This document shows, piece by piece, positions 1 through 17,400 of a stretch of DNA of 64,000 nt. The position numbers and the translations under genes were made by a program. A model generated the notes under the pieces. It was not told where the DNA came from. It did no database searches and saw only the letters and a list, made by a program, of their open reading frames with translations. The stretch spans positions 1,949,501 to 2,013,500 of the forward strand of contig JAKNDB010000098.1 of the NCBI GenBank assembly GCA_024305405.1, in the 5' to 3' direction. Position 1 is the stretch's first letter, and every line of letters starts with the position of its first letter. The DNA is from Dirofilaria immitis. Taxonomy: Eukaryota > Nematoda > Chromadorea > Rhabditida > Onchocercidae.

Positions 1-560
1 AGACTGTTACATATTATCAATTACTTTAATATTATTTATTATTTTATTACTGATATAATACGCTTGTCAATAATAAAGGAGTGTATTCTATAAGCAATAT
101 TATGCATTTATAATTTTTCTCTATCAAACATTATACCAATCATAACTTTAATTATTTGAATTTGAACAATAGTTATCTTTTGGTATAGAAAAGATATTTT
201 TAGATGCAAAATTTGATTTGACATTGAATCAAGTTGTAATTTATGTTTCAAAAATATTGGAGCATCGCATTTTTCGGAATTTAATATAACATTTTTTTAA
301 GAATTGGTATTTTTTTCTTGTAAAAAGTGACATATTTGCAACATTCATTGAATCATTAAATCAAATATTGAAATAATAACTTTTAGATACTATATAGTAA
401 ATAGATAAATTCTGAATATAACAGAATCAGTTGATTTTCCTAGCATTAAAAATGCGGTTATACGAGTGAACAAAGAACAGCCTAGAAATATAACCTGTTT
501 AAGCCATATTCGAGCTCATACCTATGAGTTCACGTATCATCTATTTGTTCTTATATTGCA
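1..560. other. A+T-rich left flank, no gene seen
   Basis: No reading frame with recognisable protein similarity on either strand. The last bases form a splice-acceptor-like TATATTGCAG ending at 560, just upstream of the NDUFAF2-like start codon, so the right edge probably contains the trans-splice site and 5' flank of that gene. Confidence 0.5.
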
Positions 561-574
561 GGGATCAAGTGTTA

Positions 575-1944
575 ATGAATCGTCGTCCAGGTGTGCTGAA
601 ATTTATTTGGCGTAATTTTTGGATTCGCTTGATCGGAAACGATTCCAGAAGACTTTGTTGGTACTGATGAAGAAGGCAACAAATATTATGAACTAGTCAA
701 ATCTCAAAGAGTTGTTAACCGGTTAGTTACGACGTTTTTTTTTCGAGTTTCAAAATTGATATTAGTATTCTTCCATTTTATTTATCGCTGGAAAATAAAA
801 TTATAGAATTAGTCATCATGTGGATTTGTTGGGAAAAGTAATTTTAAATGAACTGCATTGAATTGTAATTAAATCCTATCAGGTTGTGCAATCAATTCCA
901 AAACAAATTCAAACAACCTGAATTTTAGTGGACTGTAGAATTGACATTAAAATATAGGATGACTGGAATGACTTATGTTGTAAATTACAATGTAATGAGT
1001 TTGAGGAATAAATTAGACGGGTAACTTCGTTATAAATGAAGTTTTTTCGGGCAATACATATTCAGAATAAAAGCATAAATTAGTCATTTATAACCAAAAT
1101 TGGCGAAATTAAATGATAGCTGTAACTGAAAGAAAAAGTCATTGAAACTTCATAAAAATAATTGAGATTTTAATTTTTTATGGCATCGCTCGATGCATGG
1201 AATTGATTGCTAAAATTTCAATAATTTTTTCCAATACTACTTACAGCAATAATTGAACTTATAAATTTCATATGAAGCATATGATTAATTTCTTCTATTC
1301 ATATATTTCCATTCTCCATTTTACGACATACTAAATATTATAGAGGTTTTATTGCGGCAAGAAATTCATCTGAAGTACCATCTCCAGAATGGCTAACATG
1401 GCTCTGAGGAATACGAAAATTGCCTCCAACACCAGAAGAGATTTTAGCTAATCGACAAGCTAGTGAAGAGGTTTTCTATTGAAATTTTTATGTAGCTGTT
1501 TGAAATCTATGTATAATTTTTTTTCCTAAAAATTCGAACTATTGGTGTTACGATTAAAAATTGCTTAAAATGGAGTTTTACTTTAATGTTATAAGTCTTC
1601 TTTAATCGACTTCAGCCATCGTACTACTTATGTGAGGCGAATTATGGCATATTATGCAAAATATACGTATAATTATTTTCAATGTTGTTATTTTATTATT
1701 TACTTTCAAACTTACGACTTCAAAGAGATCATATATTTTACGATTATTATAGCTTGATAAGTTTTTGCAGATGGCAAAGAAGGTAGAAAAGTTACAACAG
1801 CTTAAGGAGAACGAACTTTCGACTGATGAATCGAAGACAATGCCTTATATAGAATCGACGACCATATCCGATGATTTCGATTCACAACCGAGAGGTTTTC
1901 CACGTTATGTGGATTATGACAAAAAGCAACCAGAAATGTCATGA
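575..1944 (+). CDS. NDUFAF2: NDUFAF2-like mitochondrial complex I assembly factor, reading frame broken
   Basis: Exons about 575-721, 1344-1470 and 1771-1944. NDUFAF2 (mimitin, B17.2L) is a matrix chaperone for late assembly of NADH dehydrogenase. The family signature is visible: an N-terminal Trp-Arg segment, then VGTDEEGNKYYE in exon 1, and PEWLTW followed by PPTPEEILANRQ in exon 2. Exon 3 encodes a charged tail ending in a TGA at 1942-1944. The start is the ATG 14 bases after a TTGCAG acceptor. Two defects are seen. In exon 1 the frame of the start codon differs from the frame of VGTDEEGNKYYE; two extra bases (or one fewer) between about 610 and 645 would reconcile them. In exon 2 an in-frame TGA at 1405-1407 stands where the family has Arg, consistent with a CGA to TGA change. 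It may be a pseudogene, or sequence errors may explain one or both defects. ATPAF2 follows on the same strand about 745 bp downstream. Confidence 0.62.
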
Positions 1945-2689
1945 TCATATTTTTTTCTTTAAAAAAGGACTTTTTCGGAAAGATTGTTTAAGTAAATTAT
2001 TTTGGAATATAAGTCTGATATAATTTAAGTTATAAAAGATTTATGCATTTAATTGCGCCTCCGCTAGTTTTTGAAATTTCATTTCAAAATTCAGAATTTA
2101 AAATAAGGTACAAGTTCCTCAGTTAAAATCATTGAATGATCGATGTATTTCAAAACGATGATTATTTAGCAGAGGAATTTTAAAATTAGCATTTTTTTTA
2201 AATTTCTCAGTACTTTTGCAATGTTCCTGTTTTGTTTCTATACATCGTGTATTGTAAAATATTTCCTCTTCACTGCTGGCATGTACTTTAGCTTTTTTGA
2301 ATCACAATGAATAATCAAAAGCTATTTTCTTCGAAGTATCTTTCAGTAATAGTGCACAGCACTTCATAGCTATTGCGTATTTTGCAGGAATTCATCTTTT
2401 GATACTTTCTTATTTGTCTGAAAGATATTGACATAATTATTCACTGCAGTATAAGACTAATAACAGTAGCAGATATATTAAAGCAGGGTAGATTATGAGC
2501 CTCTTATGATTGAAACTGATAGATCTGTTGCCATATTCGATTGATTGCGGAAATACATTTTACTCGTCTAAGCACCAAAACGTTTATTAACTTATAGTAT
2601 TTACTGGATTAATCGGTTAGATAGTGTAGCATGTGTTCATTGGTAAAGTTTAGACAGAGTAAGTTATAATCAACTTGCAGCTTTTATAA

Positions 2690-4520
2690 ATGAATATAAA
2701 AGCGTGCTATGAATTATGTCGACGATTTTCTGGTATTCCTAATGCAAAGAAACGATTTTATGAGGTAACTGTAAAAGTGGATTAATTGATAATTGATCAA
2801 AGCGTAAAATGGCTTAGATAGGTAGATAAGAAGAAATAATTTTTGAAAATATTTGAGTTAAATTAAGCGATTTTTCATGATGGAAATTTAATATTTCGTT
2901 AATTTCAGGAAGCAAGAGCTGTATTTAAACCTATGGAAGAAGTTTATAACATTTATCTTGATAAGCATTGTTTGGTTACACCAAAACGGAATCCAGTAAA
3001 GGTTTGGGTTTTTGCATATGTAAAATATTGTTGATTTTTTTAAATGTTTTATATATTACTTTAATTTAACAAGAAAAGATAAAGGGTAAATTGTTTCACT
3101 TGTGTAATTATTTGTTTTTTCCAGATTACTTCTGAAGCACTTGCACTGGCAGTAGCTGAGGAATGGAATATGCAAAAAGTGAGTTAAGGACAAACTTAAT
3201 GCGGCTTACAGGTTTGATCTTTACAGCTATCGATAATCCGATGTCGCTAAAAGGTATGCATTATTCTTCTTTGAAATTATGTCGATTCATTTTTTTTTAT
3301 TATCAAGTTTCCATGAAAAATAATTTGTTTTCTCTGAGAATAGTAGAGTAAGAAGAAAATTAGGTATGTATAATTTTTCTGTTTGCATGAAGGGTCTATA
3401 AGATCATTATTATATCGGAATGGCAAATGTTGTTCTAGCATGACTGATTTATCTTTATCGGAAGGTTTAGTTTAGGTCTGACGTCTTGTCGCAAGTACTC
3501 CAGTTTTTGGATAAAGATACAATCTTGTATCGCTTGGAAGAAAACAATAAATTATTAGAGTTGGAAGAAAGAAATTGGAATCCAATAGTCGAATGGGTGA
3601 ACTGGGAGTATGGTTTGTCCGTGAAACCGAGTTATTCATTGCTTGAAGGTAGTCGGGTTTTTGATATTTTAATTAATGATAATTTTTGTGTTAGCTGCAA
3701 ATCTAAAAATTAGTTATCCTTTTCTTTGAAATTTTGAAATTTGTACTATCTTTACGGATGTGGTATTTTTATTTAGGGAATCATCTCGAGCTTCTCGAAA
3801 TTAATGCAACGTCCTACTCAGCTTTCTTTGATTATGTCCATATCGGAAACTTATTAAATTAAATGACAATGTTATCGTTGAAATTTTCTGGATTTGCAAA
3901 AACTTTTAAACTGAGACCCGGTTTCACGAAAGATTATTCTAGTCGTTTTTCCAGAAGCTGTGGTCGACAGTAGTTCACGAAGTCGTTTAACAAATCAGCT
4001 ATTAAATTACAGTTTTTACAATTGATCGGTTTACAATATGCCACTGAGTCGCTTAAATCTGTGCTTCTTACCTTGGCTACCATATCATCTCGCTTACATG
4101 TCGATGAAGCCGTTGAATTGGCACTTTTAGAACAAAAATATCAAAGTGATATCTGGGGAAAAGTTCGTATTTTTAGTTTGAGTATTTCTTGTCTTTGTCT
4201 TGAAAATTTTATAGATATTGTTCGGATTCTTTGACGAAAACATTACTTCGAAGCTTTCTTCGCTGCTTTTGATATAATAGAAATGAGATTGAAAATTAAC
4301 TTTTATCGCTGAAAATAACTGACATGTATTTACGATGAAGAGGAAAAAGTTATAGGTTGAATGGGCTCATGATATCGAACGAGAAGAGCTGATTTCACGG
4401 TTATCAGCCGGTGTACTATTAGTGCACTTGGGTGATTTTGAACTGGCATGCAGAACAAAATCTTCAAAAATGAAATTTCGGAAAATGATACAAAAGTTAC
4501 TTAATTTTTTAGATTTTTAG
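2690..4520 (+). CDS. ATPAF2: ATPAF2/Atp12-like F1-ATPase assembly factor
   Basis: Six exons: 2690-2764, 2909-3001, 3125-3253, 3476-3648, 3955-4162 and 4356-4520. Atp12/ATPAF2 is the mitochondrial matrix chaperone that binds the F1 alpha subunit during ATP synthase assembly. Matching blocks in order are KKRFYE near the start, YNIYLDKHCLVTPKRNPVK, TSEALALAVAEEWN, FLDKDTILYRLEE, a central IGLQYATESLKSV helix, and VEWAHDIEREEL near the end. The ATG lies 9 bases after a TTGCAG acceptor, suggesting trans-splicing. The frame fails at three homopolymers that each look one base short: A5 at 3174-3178, A4 at 3249-3252 and T5 at 4013-4017. Adding one base to each restores continuous homology, correct phases and a 281-residue protein, similar to the family length. 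The last 20 or so residues are unlike the human protein and could be wrong. Confidence 0.85.
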
Positions 4521-6060
4521 CGATTCCATTGATATTACATTAGAATTTTTGTTCAGCTTTGATTTAACTTTTTGTACATGCATATACCTCATAGAAAAGC
4601 ATTAACTTCTTCATTTTATATGCATTGTTAATTTTGTTTTTAAACAATTATTTGTAATATGGGTTGGAAACGAATGCAAGTATATTAATTTTGATTAAAA
4701 ATAGCGTAAAGAAATAATGCTAAATGTGAAGTCAAAAGGAAATCGAAGGTTGATTTGGAAAGGAAATGAGTAGATGGTAGTACATACATGCTTAGTATCT
4801 AACGATTATTTCTTCTATATGTTATTTTTCGAGCATATTTCCTTTTATAATGAAGAAATGAAAAATAAGTGTATTTCACTTGCAATAACGATGATGTGTT
4901 TTGTATGCTTGCTTGATTATTGATTTTTTTAATATGTAGTTGTCAATAGTTGAATTTAATTTAATATTTAAGTCAATAAAAACTTAACAAGACTGCATTT
5001 ACCAACTTTTATGTTGAAAATTCATTATTTATCTTGCTGATATGTATTTTATATTTTCTCATCGCACGATATTTATCATTCGAATCTTTAATAATAATCC
5101 AGAATAATTCTTTTTCTCCCTTATCAATATCCAAATTTATTTTCTAACTTTAATACTTTATTTATACCGGTGATTTTGTAGGATTTATGTAAATAAAATT
5201 ATTAGAAATGTCAATAATCGTCATACTAATTAAACTACATAGCTTTTGCATTGCTTTTTTTTCAATTAATCGAAAAGCGCATTTATTAGTGTTGCATATC
5301 AATTAGCCTTATGAATGTTATTATTTTGCGGATGAAGTTTAAGTGATAAGTTTAAATTAAACTGCTTTCAAATAATTTGTAAAATGTCATTTATTGCTGT
5401 ATTTGTATTATAATTGATGGAAATTAAGTTCAATCACATTAATATTGAATATTTCAGTTCCAAAATGATATTGCTTTGTAATTTTATCAAATTTATTTTT
5501 TTTTGTTTATTTTATTAATTTAAATTAAATCACGATTACATTTTTCAAACATTTTTCATTCGAAATTTTTTCAAAAATTTTTAACGAAAGTACATTTTTC
5601 TTTTTATGAAAATTTTAGGAAAAAACTATTACTTTTTTTTCAATAGCATTTTTAGAAATAGAAATTAAAGGTCAAAAGAAAAGAGAGAAAAAAATGAATT
5701 GGGAATGAAAATGATTCGGAAAAAAACGAAAGAGGTATGGAATATTAATTTTAATAGAAGTTACTTTTTTTTGCTGACCCGATTTGACTTCTATTATTTT
5801 CGATGACTATAAAATTGGGCATTTAAACATGGAACAGGTAAGGTCAATTTAATATTAGAATTTTTTTCTTTTTTGATTGTCAATGATTTCGGTTTATTTT
5901 CCATCCCTTGTTCATATATGTTTTATGTAAATATATATAATATATTCTTTGATGTTAAGTTTTGATAAAATTATACAAATTATTATCTTTTGGTGGTTGA
6001 TTTTTCTTTTTCTTTTTTTTGCAAATTAATTTTCCACTGTCATTTTCTTGGTAAGCATAA

Positions 6061-6210
6061 TTTTAATTTAATTAAACTTAATTCTTATCATTAATTTAAA
6101 AATTTCTTATCATTAATTTAAAAATTTAATCTAATTAAACTTAATTCTTATCATTAATTTAAAAATTTAATTTAATTAAACTTAATTCTTATCATTAATT
6201 TAAAAATTTA
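6061..6210. repeat. short tandem repeat, period about 42 bp
   Basis: Three near-identical copies built on the word TTTAATTAAACTTAATTC followed by TTATCATTAATTTAAA, starting near 6064, 6127 and 6169. Non-coding. Confidence 0.75.
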
Positions 6211-6344
6211 AATTAATTTTTTATATATGGTATGATAGGCAGATGTTGAGAATGATACCTTTATGTCATCACTCTAAAATCTTTGATTACAAACTTGTTT
6301 GCGTAATATTTTTCTCTCTCAAAATGCTTTAGGATTATTTCATA

Positions 6345-6385
6345 TATATGCATGCATGCATGTGTGTGTGTGTGTGTGTGTGTGT
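6345..6385. repeat. (TG)n microsatellite with ATGC leader
   Basis: Repeated CATG units run into about ten uninterrupted TG units. Flanking bases are TATA-rich. Ordinary simple sequence. Confidence 0.9.
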
Positions 6386-8149
6386 ATTTATGTATATATA
6401 GGAGTATGTATGGGTATGTATATATGTTTACATCCTCGTTGATTGATTTAATTACACTTTCTATAGGTATTTCAGTTTAAATTTCGATACTTATCAATGA
6501 TATTTTTGATTCAAATAACTTATCTTCCAGTTATCAATGATATCATTTTTATTTTCAATAATTTTTTAAACCTCCTTCATAAAACCTTTTAAAATATTAT
6601 AGGTTTTTTTTTGCTATCTTAAACGTTTAAAAATATTTGACTTAAAATAATTGTTCCGAAGGAATGATTTTAGTGTGAGAAGTTTTGAAAATGAAACCTA
6701 AAATAATCTAAACTTTATGAGAGATCATTTATGAAATCATTTTATGAGTTTATACATTATATTATATTACCGCTAACAGTTGTTCGAGATTTTTAAATAA
6801 TCGAGAATACTTTTTAAATGTTAAGATAATAAAGAAAATAAAAAAAAGCAAAGACATCTATAATATCTTTTTGCTCTTTTTATTTTTTATAATACTAATC
6901 CAATTGTCAGAATGTTGTTTTGTATCAACTAATGAAGGATAGTTTTTTTCCTTTAATTTTAGATTATAATGATTTTATAATTTATTTATATCGTATCATT
7001 AAGCTTAACATGAATAATCTATTGCAAGAAAACCAAAAAAAAGGTCAAATGTTAAATTATGGATAAATATTGATAAGCGATATTAAAATATTATATTAAA
7101 ATTGTTTTATTTTTGGTTTTTTATTTATTTTTGATAATTCAACGAAAATTTCTTGAATTTCTCGAGAATTTCTGAGAGTGATTTTTTTGGCTTTTTTTTT
7201 TAATTACATATTATTAAAGTGATAATTGTTAATTCATTTTTATATATTGATCAAATAAAAGAACTGCTAGATACTTATATATTTATATTTTATTAATGCC
7301 TTGTTAGAATTCTCTTATCATATTTTTTTTTCATTTTTTCGTGTATCATTGCTTAAATTAAATTAACGTACGTGATGGGGTTTTTTACGTGATATTCTTT
7401 TGTTCTAAAAATTTATCAAAAGACAAATTAAAGGAAAAATAAATATTCTCGAGAATATTATTTTCGAATATTTCATACAAATTCAGCATTGTTACTTTTT
7501 ATTCCCTTTCATATTCATTTCAGTATTCGACATTGAAATTTGTTTATAAAAAAAGAGAAAAAATAAGTGTAAAAATGACGTGAGTTGAAACTACGTGCGT
7601 GAAAGTTAAACGCGAAAATTATTAATATTCATCAAAAATCAATTATACAATAAATTATTGCAAAAGAATAAAATGCGAAAGATTGGTTAAAATATTGATT
7701 ATTGATAAGATTAAAAATATTGATCATTGATAAGATATTGAAATGATTCGAACTAAGTGATCATATTTAAAAAGTATGTCAAATTTTATTTCATCTTCAA
7801 TTTCTAAACATATCAATATTTTATTCCAACATAATATCTTTTTTTATTTTCTCGAAAAATTTTTTCAAAAAAAAAAGACAAAAAAATCTAAAAAATTAGT
7901 ATGCTTACATAAAATAATGATTTGAAATTATCAGTGAATTTGAAATTAATAATATAACATTAATTATTCACAAATCTTTCGTGATATAATGATTATTAAA
8001 TTTTTGATTATTCAGTTTATTTAATTATTCAAAATAAAAATTTTGAATGTGCGAAAGGATTATTTATCATTTTAATTGAAATGGCTTATTTTTATAATTT
8101 CATTAATTATTTTTAATCAATTCTAATTAATAGCTAATTCAAATACTAA

Positions 8150-8543
8150 ATAAACATATTATTTTAGATATAGTAGCAAATATCAATATATGATTTTCTT
8201 TTTGATTTTATTAATTAATTATCTTTAATCAATTCCGATTAATATATATTTTAGATATAGTAGCAAATATCAATATATGGTTTTTTTGATTTCTATTGAT
8301 TAATTATTTTTAATCATTTCCAGTTAATATACATATATATTTTAGATATGTTTATTAACAAATTTATATTTTTATTTAATTTATTTTAATATCAATATGT
8401 GGTTTTTTGTTTTATTAATTAATTTCTTTTGATCATTTCCATTTAATATACGTATAAATATATAACTTAAATATAGTAGCAAATATCAATATATGGTTTT
8501 TTTGACTTTATTAATTAATTGTCTTTAATCATTTCCATATCTA

Positions 8544-8584
<41 letters not shown>

Positions 8585-8880
8585 AGATATAATAGCAAAT
8601 ATTAATATGGTTTTGTTGGTTTGTATTAATTAATCACTTTTAATCATTTCCAATTAATACGTATATATATATATATATATATTTTAGATATAATAGCAAA
8701 TATTAATATGGTTTTGTTGGTGTGTATTAATTAATCACTTTTAATCATTTCCAATTAATACGTATATATATATTTTAGATATAATAGCAAATATTAATAT
8801 GGTTTTGTTGGTTTGTATTAATTAATCACTTTTAATCATTTCCAATTAATACGTATATATATATATATATTTTAGATATA
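8150..8880. repeat. tandem array at the 5' end of the phosphatase gene
   Basis: About seven or eight diverged copies, spaced roughly 90-115 bp, each containing TTTTAGATATA, GCAAATAT, a TATGGTTTT word, TTAATTAAT and TTTAATCATTTCC, separated by variable TATA tracts. The three copies at about 8580-8870 are almost identical to each other and the leftmost copies are more diverged. The array ends less than 30 bases before the ATG at 8899, so it forms the proximal 5' flank and probably part of the 5' untranslated region of the lipid phosphate phosphatase. Each copy carries the same TTTTAG acceptor-like word. Confidence 0.85.
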
Positions 8881-8898
8881 ATATCAAATATCAAAATA

Positions 8899-12953
<4,055 letters not shown>

Positions 12954-14457
12954 GTTTAAGAAGAAGTAAAAAAGAAAACCCATCTCTCTCTCTCTCTCTC
13001 TTTTTGTATTTTTTTAAAATTTAATATCAATTCAAATTGTACCTTTATATTTTACTGTTTATTGCGATGTTTTAAATTTCCTATTTTATTAATATTTCAA
13101 AATTATACAATGTTTATATAATGTTACTAATAATTGTACAATTTTAGTATATTTAGTATGAAGAAATCTATTTTAAATTGAAATGCTAAAGATTATTTTT
13201 GTAGTTTTTCTTTTTTCTTTTTTAAATTTGCATGGGATTCTAGATTGATAATTCTTTTGTAAAGTTTTTCTATAAAAGATTGATAATTCTTTTGTTGATA
13301 AACATTGATTATTATTGTTATTATTTTCTTTTCTTTTATCATTAACGATAATCAAAATTAATTGAACATCTGAAATTTGCTGTTGAGTTTTTTGTTTTTT
13401 TTCTTTTCTTGTCTTATTTGATATTTTGCATTTCAGTTTATATACGGAATTTATATTGATTCCCTAACATAAAACATTTTTTTCAGGTTGTTGATTTTAA
13501 TTGGAACCGGTTGTTGCATGTATCCATTATCTGTGTTATTTGTCAATTGTTGTTTACATTTAGTAGAAATATTTATGTTCCTAGAATTTCTTCTTTTTAT
13601 TTTTATTTTTGAAATGGATCGATAACATCATCTTTTTGCAAAAATTTTGAATTATATTTATTCATTACTAATCAATTATATATATTCATTACTAATCATA
13701 TCTTGTTGAAATATATTTTTCTTGCTATGACGCTAAAAATATCATTGATATTCAAATCAAATTACCATTATGATTTTGTACTCATGAAATGATCGATAAT
13801 TTTATGTGAGAAATGTTTTTCATATTTTTTTTTGATGTTTCTCGAGATCGAAATTAAAATTTATATTTATAATGAAATTTCATTGTTTGTTAATTCTTGA
13901 ATTCTCAACACTATTCCATGCATAGTGAAAATTGTAAAATCATCATCAAGATTATTCGACATATTTCATAGCGATAGTACAATTGAACAATCAAAAAAAA
14001 AAAAAAAAGTGGTCATTATTTCTTGTTCAACGTATGATTTACAATCGATGAATTATTCGGCTTTATGAAATATCTGGATGACGAAGATGGAATTTTCCTA
14101 TTTAACTTTTAAATCGTTAAAAAACGATAAAGCATATTTGTAAATTTAAAATATCTTTTATATATTTAAGCCCAATTTTTGTTGCTCTTTTTTTTCGTGA
14201 TAATAGTTAATCTTATCAAAAAGGAATTTTTTTTTTTTTATTTAATTTTTAGGATTTGTAAAACTTTTTTTCCACATTCCAAGGATTGCATTTGTTTTAT
14301 ATTAATGAAAAAAGGTAACCTATTATTAGTTTAAACTATATTTACTTTTTATTATTCTTAATTTATGTTTTCTATGTATATGTGTGTATGTGTGTGTTTT
14401 TTTTTAATGATATAATTGATAAACATTAATTTAGATGATATTTATGCAATAGTGTAG
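12954..14457. other. intergenic region between phosphatase and SIN1
   Basis: A (TC)n run lies at about 12983-13001. Around 13497-13625 a TTTCAG acceptor is followed by an open hydrophobic stretch (LLILIGTGCCMYPLSVLFVN) ending at TGA-like stops. It could be an alternative 3' exon of the phosphatase but has no family similarity that I recognise. The rest is A+T-rich. Confidence 0.4.
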
Positions 14458-17400
14458 ATGGCATGTTTTGATACGGAAGAACTTGTCAATTATATCAGAC
14501 ATCAATGTATCATTAATGCTAATGATAATGGTTTATGCAAGAAGATAATACGGCCACCTGTAAGGTAATGATGATTTTATTTTATTTCAGGAATATTAGC
14601 TACAGTTAAAATTTATATGAATTGTTTTTTTTCAAATGGAACTGTTTTTCTCGATTTTGATTGACTAACTTCTTAGTCTAACTTTTCCTTACAAATTATT
14701 CATTATCATTATTTCAAGTGTAAATTTAGTTGTAGTTAATATTTCTAGGTAGTTTTAGTCAAGTTATAGTTAATGTATCTTTGGGAATTGATACCATACT
14801 ATTCTTCTACATAAGACTCTTCATTTTTAAATATTTGAATTAAGCTAAAATAGATTAAGATAGTTAAGATAAAATAACTATTATCAGGAATAAAATTAAA
14901 TTAATGCTTTTAAATTACGAAATTAATTTAGGAAAGCGCAACCTGGTGGTTTGCCGTTGAATTTTCGTTCAGCAGCAGATTCTGATACAAGTAGTGGAGA
15001 ATACTCGCCATGCTATTTGGTTTGTTTACATAAATTATGCTTCAAATTTATATGTCAATTCTTTCAATCAGTGTAAATACACTATTACTCATTTTTCGGC
15101 ATAAATTAAATAAATATAAATGAAGTGAAATTGAATATCACATTATTAAATTCCTATTTCTTTTTCAGGCTACTCCTAATTGTGAATCAACTTATGAATT
15201 GTTGCAAGAACGATTACGTTTAAGAATTCAGCAAGCTGACTTATCAGATCCGGATGATGAAAAAATGTGATGAAAAGCAATACAGATGTTGCACGACCAA
15301 ATACACCAGATTTGGAATTTTTTCAGTACAGAGATATATCATGTATTCCATCACCGCTTCCGGTAAAGAAGTCCATCACTGCATTGTAAGTTATTGCTGT
15401 TTTGATGGTATTAAGACAAGTATTTTAATTTTAGAAATCAATTTTCGTTTTCAGACTTTTGGAAAAAACGGATTTTATAGTTAGGCCTGATCTTGCAGTG
15501 TATGCAAGATTTGCTGCACCGGTAAGTATTTTATTTAAAGTAACTTCATGATTTTCCTTTAGAAAGATTTATTATTATTTTAAAAATAAGCGAAATAATA
15601 AATCATCAGTATAGAATTATCAGTATGAAAAATTCTGAAACAGTTTTGCTTGGCATGTCTATCATTCTCGCAACATCGTTGGTGTTGTATTGGATATTAT
15701 AAAATAGTGATGGAATGTTTTATTTATAAATAAACATTTCTCGGAAAAAATAAATACTGAAATGAAATTAAGATATTGGCTTTTGATTGTTTTAATTTTG
15801 CTGCTAAAACAAAGTCCATTTTTAATCATTGAAATTGTTGATAGTTAATTGCTTTGGTTAAAAATTTTTTAAATTAGTTTGACTAATTTTAATTGGAATA
15901 GCAAAGTATAGTTTTATAGAGTAAGTAAGTATTTCAATTACGCTAGAACTATCTCTGTAAGCTATTTTCTTATCCTATTGTCTCAGATAATTTATTTATT
16001 TGCAGGATATTGAAAACGGCCGAAAATTGTTAGTTTTTATCCTTTTTCTGAACCTAAATTAGATAATGGTAAATGCTTTTCGCTAACCATCTATGCTCAA
16101 CGTGAAACTTGCATTTCGGATCTTGTTGGTTTATGTTGCTACGAATATGCTCGTTGTCGAAGAACCAATGATATTGAGTATGCTTTTTTATTAATTAGTA
16201 TAACCAGGTATTCCGATTTCTGAAATGTATTTTAAATGAGTTTATTTCAGTTACGAATTATGCTCTTTTGAATTTTGTCGAATGCTGCTTTTCTAAATTA
16301 TGGGTAGAAGTTTTTTTGGTATTAAATGAGAAATGATATAGCCCGAAGGGCTAAATCCAATTTTTTATCTTTTAACTGATGGAATAATTGATAGAGAAGC
16401 CATTATTAAATTGTCGAAGGTATACAAATTAACATGAATATGGAATATATTTTGTTGTATAATCTGAGTGGTACAAGTTTGATATTGTTTCTACAAAGTT
16501 AATATTTAATTATTAATTATTATTCCAACTTTTTAACTATCCCTAATTCAAGATTAAGTCAATTATAAAACCCGAAAGCTCTTTTTGTTTTTTTTTTTCC
16601 TTTGTGAAATTAGTGTTTCTTCATTTATAGATCTGTTTCGCAATATCATTTATTGATGGCGGAAGAAAATGGTGAAGTGGATCGAGGTTTACCTACAGTT
16701 GATGGTCATCGTTTACTAAGTGAACTTGGTTCATGTTGGTCAACAATTGCTTTAGAGAAACGGCAAAGTCTCAACTATTTGGGAATAACAAATGTTATCG
16801 TGTAGGTTTTTATCTCTTTTTTTACATGTGAAGCTATTGCCTTTCTGAAATTTAATCTAGAGATAAATGCAATTTAGGTATACCATAAGTGGTAAACGAT
16901 ATGAATTTTCAATCGATTCACCTGATCTACCTCTACGATGGCTTCGTGATCAGGCTGTTGAGAAACGTATTGAGGATGAAGGTCAAGAATTGATGAGTGA
17001 TTGCTTAGCATGTAAGATTTTTCACTCATTTCTTGCTTTGTTGCCTAATTTATGAAAGTTTAGTGCCAGTATTTTATTCCGATTTTGATTAAAATTATGA
17101 TTTTTTGGAATGAATTCTTTTTGCAAAATTGATAAAATGGAACATGTTTTATTAAGTTTCATTATATTTTAATCAGATTTTTTCAGTACGAGAATATATT
17201 TTGGAAGATGCGAACCGGCCTGATGTCATATTGGACCTTAATAAACCAATATCCAGTTCGGCTTGCGTGGAATTTTTATTGCTGCGTATAAACAGTTTGT
17301 TTTGTTTAGTAATTTACGATATATCGTTTTCAATCGATCGAACATACAGCTAAGTAATAATTTAGGCTACCTATTTAATTAAAAATGATGCATATTTATG

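Larger units (their letters stand above)
4521..8149. other. intergenic A+T-rich DNA
   Basis: About 3.6 kb with no supported gene. Short homopolymers and AT-rich words dominate. It contains a 42-bp tandem repeat near 6061-6210 and a TG/ATGC microsatellite at about 6345-6385, listed separately. Confidence 0.5.

Noticed and set aside
3163..4234. Programmed ribosomal frameshifting in ATPAF2
   Set aside because: Similar breaks occur in many unrelated genes here, always at A/T runs and in the same direction, without a shared slippery site.
13497..13625. Hydrophobic open stretch after a TTTCAG acceptor, as a sixth phosphatase exon
   Set aside because: Exon 5 already ends the phosphatase at a family-typical position; no similarity supports an extra exon, so it is only mentioned as a possibility.
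16339..16418. Exon-like stretch in SIN1 intron 5 (reads PEGLNPIFYLL and on, with a donor-like end)
   Set aside because: Joining it to exon 5 by phase gives an early stop, while exon 5 joins exon 6 directly with correct phase and SIN1-like sequence.
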